In this document: piece after piece, positions 1 through 10,700 of the stretch
Layout of the letters: each line of letters starts with the position of its first letter
Numbering within the stretch: the first letter of the stretch is position 1
DNA from: Sabethes cyaneus
Lineage: Eukaryota; Arthropoda; Insecta; Diptera; Culicidae
Length of the DNA stretch: 64,000 bases
NCBI RefSeq assembly: GCF_943734655.1
Contig: NC_071355.1
Span: 243,993,183-244,057,182, forward strand
Direction of reading: 5' to 3'
Notes under the pieces: model-generated
Told to the model about the DNA's origin: nothing
What the model saw: only the letters and a program-made list of their open reading frames with translations
Database searches by the model: none
Made by a program: the position numbers and the translations under genes

Positions 1-333
1 GTTCAGTAAGTTCTAATGAGTATTTGTCAGAACTGATTCCATTCTAGGTAAAAACCACGGAGTTTTCTAATCAGCAGAATATACTGAACCATCTGCCAAT
101 GCATAAGCAGACATTAGACTGTCAATAAACGAAGTTTTTTGCGGTCAACCTCTCTGTCAGCATTCTTCTTGCCTACCAAATATCGCTAAATCGAGATCCT
201 GCTAAAACCCCGCTGAGTTATTTAAAAAAAACCGCTAGATTCCCGCTAGCCGCTGTTTGGTTATTAAGTCCCGCTATCCGGCTTGAAATCCCGCTAAATC
301 TAGCGGGAAAACCGCTGATCTGGTATCGCTGGT
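1..333. other. AT-rich sequence with repeated CCCGCTA words
   Basis: No gene is seen. From about 183 to 320 the word CCCGCTA and variants (CCGCTAGA, CCGCTATCC, CCGCTAAATC, TAGCGGGAAAACCGC) recur in both orientations at short intervals, giving a locally self-complementary stretch just downstream of the broken gene copy on the minus strand. It resembles the sub-terminal TAGCG-rich ends of the insertion at 32.4-34.9 kb in flavour only. No clear terminal repeats or target duplication were found. Confidence 0.4.
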
Positions 334-985
334 TAGATGCATACAATCCAACCCGAAAGTTTCCTCTACTAAGGAATCTTCAATCGTCTCAACTAGCAAC
401 TTTTCCTGAGCGTCACTCCGTTATCATACCATCCCGTAAAACTTGAACAATTTCTAGTTGCTCGCACAGTGTTTTTTGCCATGGCAAAATCGGAAGTTTG
501 GTTCAAAAGCTCCGAGTTACGGACGCGCACTGTGGCCCAAAAATTATCGTCCACTATCATCAGACATCCGTCGTTGTGCAGTCTAATGTTTATACCTTGC
601 CAGGTAATCCATGCAGACCATCCCAACTGGTCAATCTGTTTTCGCGATAGACACCTCCTTCTGATGTATTCTTGGCCATTCCGGAAGCTTCTAGCCACAG
701 CCAGACACTCGAAACTGTACTTGTACAGCTTATTGACCAATTCGGTTAGGCCGCTCAGATTTCCGCCCGAATAATCCGTAAGGCTACTAACAGTCTCATT
801 GGCACCGCTGGAATTTTGTTCCATTTCTTGTTCCAAGTTCCTGTTTTCTGCTAATAATTTGGCGCACTCCAGCTGTTGGTCCGCTAACCAACTAGCGCAT
901 ATATTATCAAGTAAGTGCTGGTTAGTTGCCTCTTGTTCGTAATCCGAGCTTGCCTCGGTTTTTTCAATATTAACTGTTCCGCTAT
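334..985 (-). pseudogene. Broken copy A of an unrecognised duplicated gene
   Basis: The minus strand is open from about 985 down to about 475, and copies A, B and C align closely. The protein is not recognised. Visible parts are a leucine/glutamine-rich probable coiled coil (ADQQLECAKLLAEN), a serine/glycine linker, then a compact segment with WITWQG and DNFWATVRV. The upstream acidic part present in copy B is absent: similarity stops at about 985, where an unrelated 120-bp module begins. Compared with copy B, two 2-bp deletions (about 417 and 470) shift the frame and end the protein early at 393. The apparent start at 836 is a TTG codon inside a longer open frame, not a real start. Inference: a truncated duplicate of a host or element gene. 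Confidence 0.5.
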
Positions 986-1110
986 CGGGACATCAAGTCC
1001 GATGACCGTGTTGCTGACTAGCTGCTAGAGGTGGTACATTTGGTATCAGGACAGTGAATAGTTCCTGTTAGACGTTCATTGTTTTGGACGTACTCGAAGA
1101 AATGTGAAGA
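986..1110. repeat. Module M, copy 1 of 3
   Basis: A ~120-bp segment beginning GGGACATCAAGTCCGA and running through a GTGGTACATTTGGTATCAGG stretch. Near-identical copies lie at 3290-3408 and 4839-4962. In copies 1 and 3 it abuts the 5' side of the broken gene; in copy 2 it lies beyond the gene's 3' end. That order is what a tandem duplication of a ~3-4-kb unit would give. Confidence 0.6.
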
Positions 1111-1587
1111 AATTACATTGCAAATCGTAAGGGCCTGCATAGTGTCGTCGTCCTGAAAGTAAAAACAAGTTAGATTAAAACTTCTCGGTCGGTGGTTTCT
1201 ACAGTAGGTGGACCCATGTCGCTACGTTAATAAGGGGGGTTGTGCAGACTTCTTTTGTCCAGCGCCTCTATGGTTCAAAGGAACACGGGTACCAGCGAGC
1301 CACACGCCCTGGCAGGTGTTGTGGGTTCAAATCCGAATATAATCTCAGATTATAGCTTGGTTTAACCCATGAACCTTCCAGCATTGAACAAAAGATAAGA
1401 GTCACAATAACAACTTGTTAAGCGTAGCTACCTATTACCCCCCCCCCCCCCGTTCCTTTCCATTCTTTCCCTTCTTTTCCCAAAAAAAAATCATTACTTT
1501 CCCCTACCGTCCCTCCTTCAATTGTAAAAACCATCGTTTCAAAAAAAAATCAGAGGGGTTGTATACAAGACACGACCGCATATATAA

Positions 1588-2602
1588 GTGACGCAGGACT
1601 TCTTAAGTCTCTTTGTAGTGATAGTAGCATGCATCCATGCTTGTAATCATTCGATTCTTCATGTATACATGTTATATGCAATATATATACATGCTACATG
1701 CGTTGTATGTAACATTTATCAAAGCAGTAACATTGCATACGTTCAATTCTCAAAAGATTTCAGAGTTATTTCTATGTGCATTTGAAAACAATTTAACAAA
1801 ATCAAGAACACAAACTATTGCTTTCCTGCTACCTTACAGAAATTAAAGATTGTTTTTATTACCCATGGTTCCCCACGTTGAAGGGATTTTTCCAATGCAA
1901 TCCTATTTTATCAACAGCACATCTTTTCACTACACTTCTAATGCAACGGCAAGCATGCGTATTCATACAGTCATATTATAACCGAACACTACTGCCGTAG
2001 CACATTTTTCCAACACAGATATCAAATCCCGCAGTAAAGAATTTGCGTTCTGTTGGGACAACGAACTTGTGTCATTTTTTCTGGCGCACTTCCCTAACAC
2101 AGACATCAAATTGGACTAGGTTTAATCGCGTTCGTAAGAAATCTGTTGGCACGAGGGGGCTTTGTCACTCTTTCTGGCGTACTTCCCAAGCAAAGACATC
2201 AAAATGGTCTAGGTTGAACCGCGGTGTTAAGAAATCTTGTTGAAATGAAGAAAGTTTGTCACTTGTTTTGGCTTACTTCCCAAGCACAGATATCAAATTG
2301 GTATAGGTTTAGATCATCACAAAGAATCTTCCAACCAATCACGAAGCGAGAATTCTGGTAAAACATAGGTTCATTATTTTCAATTTTTCAATAGTTCAAC
2401 ATCAAGAATCCGTACCTTTCTTCATTTGGATCAATTCTTAGAAGATTTTCCGATCGATTGGTGTAAGAATATTGAAAATCGATCGGAAAACCGCTGAGCT
2501 ATTAGCGCTCAAAACCTTTCATTTTTGGTGACGCTTGCATTTTTCCATTTTTTGGAATGACACCCTATCTCAAAACTTGCCGTAAGACGTAGTCCTACGT
2601 CA
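1588..2602. mobile_element. Dispersed ~1-kb DNA element, copy 1
   Basis: The left end reads GTGACGCAGGACT and the right end AGACGTAGTCCTACGTCA, so the ends are inverted repeats of TGACGYAGGACTACGTCTTAC type. The right tip also contains the perfect hairpin GACGTAG-TC-CTACGTC. Other copies are at 5775-6814 and 42145-44551 (the latter interrupted). No transposase frame is visible, so it looks non-autonomous. Similarity among the three copies reaches about 40 bp further left (CAGAGGGGTTGTGTACAAG), so the true left boundary may lie at about 1549. Family unassigned. Confidence 0.6.
1990..2330. repeat. Diverged ~85-bp tandem repeat inside the DNA element
   Basis: Four diverged units each contain 'CTTCCC(A/T)A(A/G)CACAGA(C/T)ATCAAA' followed by 'TTGGxxTAGGTTTA'. 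They account for short reading frames with repeating 'CHxFWRTSxxxTSxWxRFNR' peptides, which I treat as non-coding by-products. The same array is present in the copies at 6175-6515 and 43930-44270. Confidence 0.55.
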
Positions 2603-3289
2603 AAAACGAAAACAATCAATCTGTCACTGAGCTGGCTTCTTTCTCTCAGTCAAAAAGTAGTACTTTCATGTTTTAAGGTTTTGTGAACTAATTATTGCGA
2701 GGAAATTGATATCTTTAGCTTAGCATCAACATAGAAGATAAGTTTTATTTAATTGAGGCAGTGTCAAGCATTATAGTATTGAAATAAAATGCATTTTAAT
2801 AAATAATTACACTGCCGGATGTGAAACCAACACATTGGAATATTTTAAAATCCGGACAAGCTTGACTATTCAAGTAACAAATTCAATTTTAAGGTGCACT
2901 TGAAGAGGTTTGTAGCATTTGCTCCTGTTGCGGCAGAAAACCGCAATGTAATATTCCTTCACAGTAAGCTTCTATTGTCCAGCCGAATATTGTCACAAAA
3001 CGCTATTGTCCGTTCAACCGAACGCGATGCACCGCCGCTGGCGGATGGTTGCCATCCGACAATCTAGCGTTTTTATTTTACTGTGAAGAATCCAGTCCCG
3101 TTGGTAACCGGCCCAGCCTAACGACGGTCACGAACACTGGTGCCGTGACCAGGATATGCCCTGGCGCTAGCACAGACAGCGTTTTACTTACGGGACTTCA
3201 GTTTCAACGATCGTGCTAGCCATACTACAGGAGCACGTGATATTTTTGGCGCAGGATTAGTGATTGCATCAGCGTCGTTTTACTCGCGG
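2603..3289. other. Interval with two inverted-repeat motifs, no gene
   Basis: No coding signal. 2757-2816 is a 60-bp segment bounded by GGCAGTGT and ACACTGCC. 2953-3091 is a stronger hairpin described separately. After that come two related phrases, GGGACTTCA near 3203 and GGGACATCA near 3290, each preceded by GTTTTACT(T/C)(A/G)C, suggesting a short direct repeat at the edge of module M. Confidence 0.4.
2953..3091. repeat. Long imperfect hairpin (~139 bp)
   Basis: Outer arms ATTCCTTCACAGTAA and TTACTGTGAAGAAT are inverted. Inside them AAAACGCTATTGTC faces GACAATCTAGCGTTTT. Near the centre GGATGGTTGCCATCC is a perfect 15-nt stem-loop. Three nested stems on one axis suggest a foldback MITE or a structured RNA; nothing in the sequence separates these. 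Confidence 0.5.
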
Positions 3290-3408
3290 GACATCAAGTC
3301 CGATGACCGTGTTGCTGACTAGCTGCTAGAGGTGGTACATTTGGTATCAGGACAGTGAGTAGTTCCTGTTAGACGTTTATTGTGTTGGCCGTACTCGAAG
3401 AAGTGTGA
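3290..3408. repeat. Module M, copy 2 of 3
   Basis: Matches 986-1110 from GGGACATCAAGTCCGATGACC to the CGTACTCGAAGAA stretch. A ~60-bp unmatched segment separates it from the 3' end of gene copy B. Confidence 0.6.
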
Positions 3409-4647
3409 CATCCGTCAGGCATTTTTCAGGTTTTAAACTACCTGAATAAGTATTAATTATATGAGTTAGATGCATACAATCCAACCCGAAAGTTTCCTCT
3501 ACTAAGGAAGCTTTAATCGTCTCAACTAGCAACTTTTCCTGAGCGTCACTCTCCGTTATCATACCATCCCGTAAAACTTGAACAATTTCTAGTTGCTCGC
3601 ACAGAGTGTTTTTTGCCATGGCAAAATCGGTAGTTTGGTTCAAAAGCTCCGAGTTACGGACGCGCACTGTGGCCCAAAAATTATCATCCACTATCATCAG
3701 ACATCCGTCATTGTGCAGTCTAATGCCTATACCTTACCAGATAATCCATGCAGACCATCCCAACTGATTGATCTGTTTTCGCGATGGACACCTTTTTCTG
3801 ATGTACTCTTGGCCATTCCGGAGGCTTCTAGCCACAGCCAGACACTCGAAAATTTACTTGTACAACTTATTGACCAATTCGCTTAGGCCGCTCAGATTTC
3901 CGCCCGAATAATCCGTAAGGCTACTAACAGTCTCATTAGCACCGCTGCAATTTTGTTCCACATCTTTCAAGTTCCTGGTTTCTGCTAATAATTTGGCGCA
4001 CTCCAGCTGTTGGTCCGCTAACCAACTAGCGCATACATGATCAAGTAAGTAAGTTTGTGCTGGTTAGTTGCCTCTTGTTCGTAATCCGAGCTTGCCTCGG
4101 TTTTAGCAATATTAACGACTGTTCCGCTATCGTTTGGAGAATCTTCTCCTTCATCCACTTCTTCCGGATGCGACTCTTCATATGCTTCTTCTGAGTCCCA
4201 TTCTTCACCCTCCGCTTCTTCCGGATGCGACCCTTCAGATGCTTCTTCTGAGTCCCATTCTTCACCCTCCGCTTCTTCCGGATCCGACCCTTCAACTGTT
4301 TCTTCTGAGTCCAATTCTTCACCTTCCACTTCTTCCGGATGCGACCCTTCAGATGCTTCTTCTGAGTCCCATTCTTCACCCTCCGTTTCTTCCGGATCCG
4401 ACCCTTCAATTAGTTCTTCCGGATCCCATTCGCCACCACCTTCGGCACAATGTTGGTCCATTTCCAACCTATTGCCTTCGTTGGTTACACCTCGTTCCGC
4501 AGTGAAATAACTATCATCGGCGGAATCGATCTCGCTTCCCTGCGGGGAATTACCCGAGCTCTCCGCTAGCGGATTAACGAACACGAACGAGCCATCGCTC
4601 GAAGAGTCAGAATCACCGTTGACCAACTGATTTAAAATATGAGCCAT
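3377..4647 (-). pseudogene. Broken copy B of the unrecognised gene, with acidic N-terminus
   Basis: The most complete copy. A plausible start is ATG at 4647 (an upstream GTG at 4659 is unlikely in a eukaryote). The N-terminus MAHILNQLVNGDSDSSSD is followed by a Ser/Asp/Glu-rich region and a glutamate-rich tandem repeat (4158-4431), together about 190 residues of strongly acidic, probably disordered sequence. An 8-bp insertion at about 4051-4058, absent from copies A and C, throws the frame to a stop at 4018 before the coiled-coil region. Further on, a TAA at 3854-3856 replaces the TAC of copy A. The last segment (3697-3377, with DNFWATVRV and a helical DAQEKLLVETIKASL) is open. Both lesions suggest this copy is dead. 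Function unknown; acidic N-termini occur in many nuclear proteins, but that is only an association. Confidence 0.5.
4158..4431 (-). repeat. 57-bp in-frame coding minisatellite
   Basis: Four full 57-bp units start at 4158, 4215, 4272 and 4329, with a partial fifth from 4386. Each encodes 19 residues of GSHPEEAEGEEWDSEEASE type. The exact multiple of three, with substitutions concentrated in a few codons (SH/SD, W/L, AS/TV), suggests expansion while the gene was still translated. Confidence 0.75.
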
Positions 4648-4679
4648 ACTTGAAAACACTCTTTTATCTACAGTCTATC

Positions 4680-4838
4680 TTCCAAGTTCCTGTTTTCTGA
4701 TAATAATTTGGTGCACTCCATCTGTTGGTCCGCTAACCAACTAGCGCATACATGATCAAGTAAGTGCTGGTTAGTTGCCTCTTGTTCGTAATCCGAGCTT
4801 GCCTCGGTTTTTTCAATATTGACGACTGTTCCGCTATC
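4680..4838 (-). pseudogene. Fragment copy C of the unrecognised gene
   Basis: Only about 160 bp, equivalent to the coiled-coil region of copies A and B (ADQQLECTKLLSEN-like). It lacks the 8-bp insertion seen in copy B, so the frame is open here. It ends at the same junction as copy A, where module M begins, and lies directly upstream (minus strand) of copy B's start. Confidence 0.5.
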
Positions 4839-4962
4839 GGGACATCAAGTCCGACGACCGTTTTGCTGACTAGCTGCTAGAGGTGGTACATTTGGTATCA
4901 GGACAGTGAGTAGTTCCTGTTAGACGTTCATTGTTTTGGCCGTACTCAAAGAAATGTGACGT
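4839..4962. repeat. Module M, copy 3 of 3
   Basis: Matches the other two copies from GGGACATCAAGTCCGA to GGCCGTACTC(A/G)AAGAA. Its junction with the gene fragment is the same as at 985/986, so copies 1 and 3 derive from one rearranged ancestor. Confidence 0.6.
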
Positions 4963-5297
4963 GTAATCGTTATCGGATATGTACGCTTCAGCTATGCTGG
5001 TTTGGATGACTTCGCAGCCGCTTAGCTTAGCTTTTTATCGATTCTATTTATACACCCTTATTCTTGTTTTCGTTCGAAAGTTAAGCCGATTCGTATCTTT
5101 GTTTTCGTTCGAATCCATTCGAAGCAGCTGAGCGATCGGATCATTATTAATATTAATATTAATGTTAATGCCTGACCGCATTTCAAAGTCAAAGACTAAA
5201 AACACGAGTTTGGTCAATTTCATAGGAATGGAGCCTTTCTCCGAAGACTCGCGCTGAGAAACGCGGATTAACACGCTTACGGACGAACAATGTCACA
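4963..5297. other. Unmatched spacer with a dispersed repeat fragment
   Basis: This ~335-bp stretch replaces about 20 bp in copy 1 of the duplication. At 5130-5225 a TTAATATTAATATTAATG stretch is followed by CCTGACCGCATTTCAAAGTC and an AACACGAGTTTGGTCAA phrase. Inverted or diverged copies occur near 20135-20215 and 54800-54860. No gene is supported. Confidence 0.4.
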
Positions 5298-6826
5298 CTC
5301 AGTAACTTGCAAGTCGTAAGGGCCTGCATAGTGTCGTCGTCCTGAAAGTAAAAATAAGTTAGATTAAAACTTCTCGGTCGGTGGTTTCTACAGTAGGTGG
5401 ACCCATGTCGCTACGTTAATAAGGGGGGTTGTGCAGACTTCTTTTGTCCAGCGCCTCTATGGTTCAAAGGTACACTGGTACCAGCGAGCCACACGCCCTG
5501 GCAGGTGTTATGGGTTCAAATCCGGTTATAATCTTAGATTATAGCTTGGTTCGACCCATGAACCTTCCAGCATTGGACAAAAGATAGGAATCACAATGAC
5601 CACTTGTTAAACGCGGCTACCTATTACCCCCCCCTCCCCTTCCTTTCCACTCTTTCCCATCCTTTCCCAAAAAAATTTCATTACTTTCCCCTACCGTCCC
5701 TCCTTCAATTGTAAAAACCATCGTTTCAAAAAAAAATCAGAGGGGTTGTGTACAAGACACGACCGCATATATAAGTGACGCAGGACTACCTAAGTCTCTT
5801 TGTAGTGATAGTAGCATGCATCCATGCTTGTAATCATTCGATTCTTCATGTATACATGCTGTATGCAACATATATATATGCTGCATGCGTTATATGTAAC
5901 ATTTATCAAAGTAGTAACATTGCATACGTTCAATTCTCAAAAGATTTCAGAGTTATTTCTATGTGCATTTGAAAACAATTTAACAAAATCAAGAACACAA
6001 ACTATTGCTTTCCTGCTACCTTACAGAAATTAAAGATTGTTTTTATTACCCATGGTTCCCCACGTTGAAGGGATTTTTCCAATTCAATCCTATTTTATCA
6101 ACAGCACATCTTTTCACTACACTTCTAATGAAACGGCAAGCATGCGTATTCATACAGTCATATTATAACCGAACACTACTGCCGTAGCACATTTTTTCAA
6201 CACAGATATCAAATCCCGCAGTAAAGAATTTGCGTTCTGTTGGGACAACGAACTTGTGTCATTTTTTCTGGCGCACTTCCCTAACACAGACATCAAATTG
6301 GACTAGGTTTAATCGCGTTCGTAAGAAATCTGTTGGCACGAGGGGGCTTTGTCACTCTTTCTGGCGTACTTCCCAAGCAAAGACATCAAAATGGTCTAGG
6401 TTGAACCGCGGTGTTAAGAAATCTTGTTGAAATTAAGAAAGTTTGCCACTTGTTTTGGCTTACTTCCCAAGCACAGATATCAAATTGGTATAGGTTTAGA
6501 TCATCGTAAAGAATCTTCCAACCAATCACGAAGCGAGAATTCTGGTAAAACATAGGTTCATTATTTTCAATTTTTCAATAGTTCAACATCAAGAATCCAT
6601 ACTTTTCTTCATTTGGGTCAATTCTTAGAAGATTATCCGATCGATTGGTGTAAGAATATATCCGATCGATTGGTGTAAGAATATTACAAATCGATTGGAA
6701 AACCGCTGAGCTATTAGCGCTCAAAACCTTTCATTTTTTGTGACGCTCGCATTTTTTGATTTTTTGGAATGACACCCTATCCTAAAACTTGCCGTAAGAC
6801 GTAGTCCTACGTCAAAAAAAAATTAA
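5298..6826. repeat. 1.5-kb duplicated block, copy 2
   Basis: Second copy of 1115-2615. Differences include a shorter C run near 5630, a ~30-bp tandem duplication (TATCCGATCGATTGGTGTAA repeated at about 6635-6680) and scattered substitutions. Confidence 0.7.
5775..6814. mobile_element. Dispersed ~1-kb DNA element, copy 2
   Basis: Ends GTGACGCAGGACTACC and GTAGTCCTACGTCA as in copy 1, with the same internal ~85-bp array. The left tip, GACTAC, is closer to the inferred ancestral end than copy 1 (GACTTC). Confidence 0.6.
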
Positions 6827-7774
6827 CAATTTCAAAATTTCATTTTAATTACAAATAGCCCTGTTCGCCCTTTTTGCAATGGTTTTATCTAAATCAACCA
6901 GAAAGCGATTCTTAGACTAACGCAAGATGATGAAAATTTGTCCAAGAGGGCAATAAGCTCCTCTATGCTTATATCATTCTTAAGGGGGGACCCTACTCTG
7001 GAAGACCGAAAAATAATAAATTTTTTAAACTTTTTTCAGATGCTAGAATTGTAGTTAAATGTTGGGGTATTTTGGTTATTGGTTAAGGTATATTTGAAGT
7101 CCCACAGTACCGGACACCTAAGGATTTTAACATATATAAAATCAACACTTAGCATAACTTCAGTTATTATTCGCTGGAAGAGTAGTTTAGAAGACTATTT
7201 TCCAATAAAAATAGGTTACACGTACTTGCAACACTAATGAACCATTGTAGAAGCCAAATAAGAAATCGCTAAAAATCATTACTTAAAAATTGTGTCTCCC
7301 AGTACCGGAAATTTAATAGAAATCATAAATTAAACCAATTCGGGGCTTATAGTTCTTAAAAATACATGTCAAATTGTTTAAAATCTCTTATTGCTTGCAT
7401 ACTTGTTGACTAAATTTGTTTGAAAAATTGCTTTGCAAAAAAACAACAGTTTTTATGCACTACATCGAACCCCTTCTGTTTACTTCGAAATATTGAACAC
7501 CGACTGATTTCCTTGTTCTTTTCATACTTAGGATAACCGGTTTGGTTAAGAGAGTTTAATTGCAGTATTATTAAGATAAACCAATCTTGCAGAAGAATGT
7601 GATAAATTTTTGCCAAAACTATTAAGTCTTAAGAAGCATCTTTTTTAAGCAAGTATCCCTTAAAACCGGCAATGCTCTGATAAGAAAATGCGTAAGGAAA
7701 CGTTGAACTAAGCAGAAACTGTGTTACAAGAAGGTATCTTGACCTACGGAATCGCCCAAAAATGGGAATTCCAT
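6827..7774. other. AT-rich interval, nothing recognised
   Basis: No coding signal or repeat boundary. The phrase CCCA(C)AGTACCGGA occurs twice (about 7100 and 7305), the only internal repeat noted. The satellite begins directly after AATGGGAATTCCAT. Confidence 0.4.
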
Positions 7775-10700
7775 CCAGTCCAGTCCAGTCCAGTCCAGTC
7801 CAGTCCAGTCCAGTCCAGTCCAGTCCAGTCCAGTGCAGTCCAGTCCAGTCCAGTCCAGTCCAGTCCAGTCCAGTCCAGTCCAGTCCAGTCCAGTCCAGTC
7901 CAGTCCAGTCCAGTCCAGTCCAGTCCAGTCCAGTCCAGTCCAGTCCAGTCCAGTCCAGTCCAGTCCAGTCCAGTCCAGTCCAGTCCAGTCCAGTCCAGTC
8001 CAGTCCAGTCCAGTCCAGTCCAGTCCAGTCCAGTCCAGTCCAGTCCAGTCCAGTCCAGTCCAGTCCAGTCCAGTCCAGTCCAGTCCAGTCCAGTCCAGTC
8101 CAGTCCAGTCCAGTCCAGTCCAGTCCAGTCCAGTCCAGTCCAGTCCAGTCCAGTCCAGTCCAGTCCAGTCCAGTCCAGTCCAGTCCAGTCCAGTCCAGTC
8201 CAGTCCAGTCCAGTCCAGTCCAGTCCAGTCCAGTCCAGTCCAGTCCAGTCCAGTCCAGTCCAGTCCAGTCCAGTCCAGTCCAGTCCAGTCCAGTCCAGTC
8301 CAGTCCAGTCCAGTCCAGTCCAGTCCAGTCCAGTCCAGTCCAGTCCAGTCCAGTCCAGTCCAGTCCAGTCCAGTCCAGTCCAGTCCAGTCCAGTCCAGTC
8401 CAGTCCAGTCCAGTCCAGTCCAGTCCAGTCCAGTCCAGTCCAGTCCAGTCCAGTCCAGTCCAGTCCAGTCCAGTCCAGTCCAGTCCAGTCCAGTCCAGTC
8501 CAGTCCAGTCCAGTCCAGTCCAGTCCAGTCCAGTCCAGTCCAGTCCAGTCCAGTCCAGTCCAGTCCAGTCCAGTCCAGTCCAGTCCAGTCCAGTCCAGTC
8601 CAGTCCAGTCCAGTCCAGTCCAGTCCAGTCCAGTCCAGTCCAGTCCAGTCCAGTCCAGTCCAGTCCAGTCCAGTCCAGTCCAGTCCAGTCCAGTCCAGTC
8701 CAGTCCAGTCCAGTCCAGTCCAGTCCAGTCCAGTCCAGTCCAGTCCAGTCCAGTCCAGTCCAGTCCAGTCCAGTCCAGTCCAGTCCAGTCCAGTCCAGTC
8801 CAGTCCAGTCCAGTCCAGTCCAGTCCAGTCCAGTCCAGTCCAGTCCAGTCCAGTCCAGTCCAGTCCAGTCCAGTCCAGTCCAGTCCAGTCCAGTCCAGTC
8901 CAGTCCAGTCCAGTCCAGTCCAGTCCAGTCCAGTCCAGTCCAGTCCAGTCCAGTCCAGTCCAGTCCAGTCCAGTCCAGTCCAGTCCAGTCCAGTCCAGTC
9001 CAGTCCAGTCCAGTCCAGTCCAGTCCAGTCCAGTCCAGTCCAGTCCAGTCCAGTCCAGTCCAGTCCAGTCCAGTCCAGTCCAGTCCAGTCCAGTCCAGTC
9101 CAGTCCAGTCCAGTCCAGTCCAGTCCAGTCCAGTCCAGTCCAGTCCAGTCCAGTCCAGTCCAGTCCAGTCCAGTCCAGTCCAGTCCAGTCCAGTCCAGTC
9201 CAGTCCAGTCCAGTCCAGTCCAGTCCAGTCCAGTCCAGTCCAGTCCAGTCCAGTCCAGTCCAGTCCAGTCCAGTCCAGTCCAGTCCAGTCCAGTCCAGTC
9301 CAGTCCAGTCCAGTCCAGTCCAGTCCAGTCCAGTCCAGTCCAGTCCAGTCCAGTCCAGTCCAGTCCAGTCCAGTCCAGTCCAGTCCAGTCCAGTCCAGTC
9401 CAGTCCAGTCCAGTCCAGTCCAGTCCAGTCCAGTCCAGTCCAGTCCAGTCCAGTCCAGTCCAGTCCAGTCCAGTCCAGTCCAGTCCAGTCCAGTCCAGTC
9501 CAGTCCAGTCCAGTCCAGTCCAGTCCAGTCCAGTCCAGTCCAGTCCAGTCCAGTCCAGTCCAGTCCAGTCCAGTCCAGTCCAGTCCAGTCCAGTCCAGTC
9601 CAGTCCAGTCCAGTCCAGTCCAGTCCAGTCCAGTCCAGTCCAGTCCAGTCCAGTCCAGTCCAGTCCAGTCCAGTCCAGTCCAGTCCAGTCCAGTCCAGTC
9701 CAGTCCAGTCCAGTCCAGTCCAGTCCAGTCCAGTCCAGTCCAGTCCAGTCCAGTCCAGTCCAGTCCAGTCCAGTCCAGTCCAGTCCAGTCCAGTCCAGTC
9801 CAGTCCAGTCCAGTCCAGTCCAGTCCAGTCCAGTCCAGTCCAGTCCAGTCCAGTCCAGTCCAGTCCAGTCCAGTCCAGTCCAGTCCAGTCCAGTCCAGTC
9901 CAGTCCAGTCCAGTCCAGTCCAGTCCAGTCCAGTCCAGTCCAGTCCAGTCCAGTCCAGTCCAGTCCAGTCCAGTCCAGTCCAGTCCAGTCCAGTCCAGTC
10001 CAGTCCAGTCCAGTCCAGTCCAGTCCAGTCCAGTCCAGTCCAGTCCAGTCCAGTCCAGTCCAGTCCAGTCCAGTCCAGTCCAGTCCAGTCCAGTCCAGTC
10101 CAGTCCAGTCCAGTCCAGTCCAGTCCAGTCCAGTCCAGTCCAGTCCAGTCCAGTCCAGTCCAGTCCAGTCCAGTCCAGTCCAGTCCAGTCCAGTCCAGTC
10201 CAGTCCAGTCCAGTCCAGTCCAGTCCAGTCCAGTCCAGTCCAGTCCAGTCCAGTCCAGTCCAGTCCAGTCCAGTCCAGTCCAGTCCAGTCCAGTCCAGTC
10301 CAGTCCAGTCCAGTCCAGTCCAGTCCAGTCCAGTCCAGTCCAGTCCAGTCCAGTCCAGTCCAGTCCAGTCCAGTCCAGTCCAGTCCAGTCCAGTCCAGTC
10401 CAGTCCAGTCCAGTCCAGTCCAGTCCAGTCCAGTCCAGTCCAGTCCAGTCCAGTCCAGTCCAGTCCAGTCCAGTCCAGTCCAGTCCAGTCCAGTCCAGTC
10501 CAGTCCAGTCCAGTCCAGTCCAGTCCAGTCCAGTCCAGTCCAGTCCAGTCCAGTCCAGTCCAGTCCAGTCCAGTCCAGTCCAGTCCAGTCCAGTCCAGTC
10601 CAGTCCAGTCCAGTCCAGTCCAGTCCAGTCCAGTCCAGTCCAGTCCAGTCCAGTCCAGTCCAGTCCAGTCCAGTCCAGTCCAGTCCAGTCCAGTCCAGTC

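Larger units (their letters stand above)
1115..2615. repeat. 1.5-kb duplicated block, copy 1
   Basis: This block matches 5298-6826 nearly base for base, with scattered substitutions and small indels. It starts near GGGCCTGCATAGTGTCGTCG and includes a run of about 13 C at 1440. A tRNA B-box-like GTGGGTTCAAATCCG sits near 1322, then the whole DNA element of 1588-2602. The shared block extends several hundred bases beyond the element on one side. The second copy is therefore a segmental duplication rather than an independent transposition. Confidence 0.7.

Noticed and set aside
1310..1340. tRNA gene near GTGGGTTCAAATCCG
   Set aside because: Only a B-box-like word is present. No cloverleaf, anticodon arm or acceptor stem could be assembled; the same word is duplicated at 5510 with the block.
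2560..2605. Helitron 3' end suggested by the GACGTAG-TC-CTACGTC hairpin
   Set aside because: The expected CTRR end after the hairpin is absent in all three copies, and the left end carries the inverse of the same sequence, which fits a terminal-inverted-repeat element.
4648..4659. GTG as the start of the acidic protein
   Set aside because: In a eukaryotic gene the first ATG, four codons later at 4647, is the sensible start.
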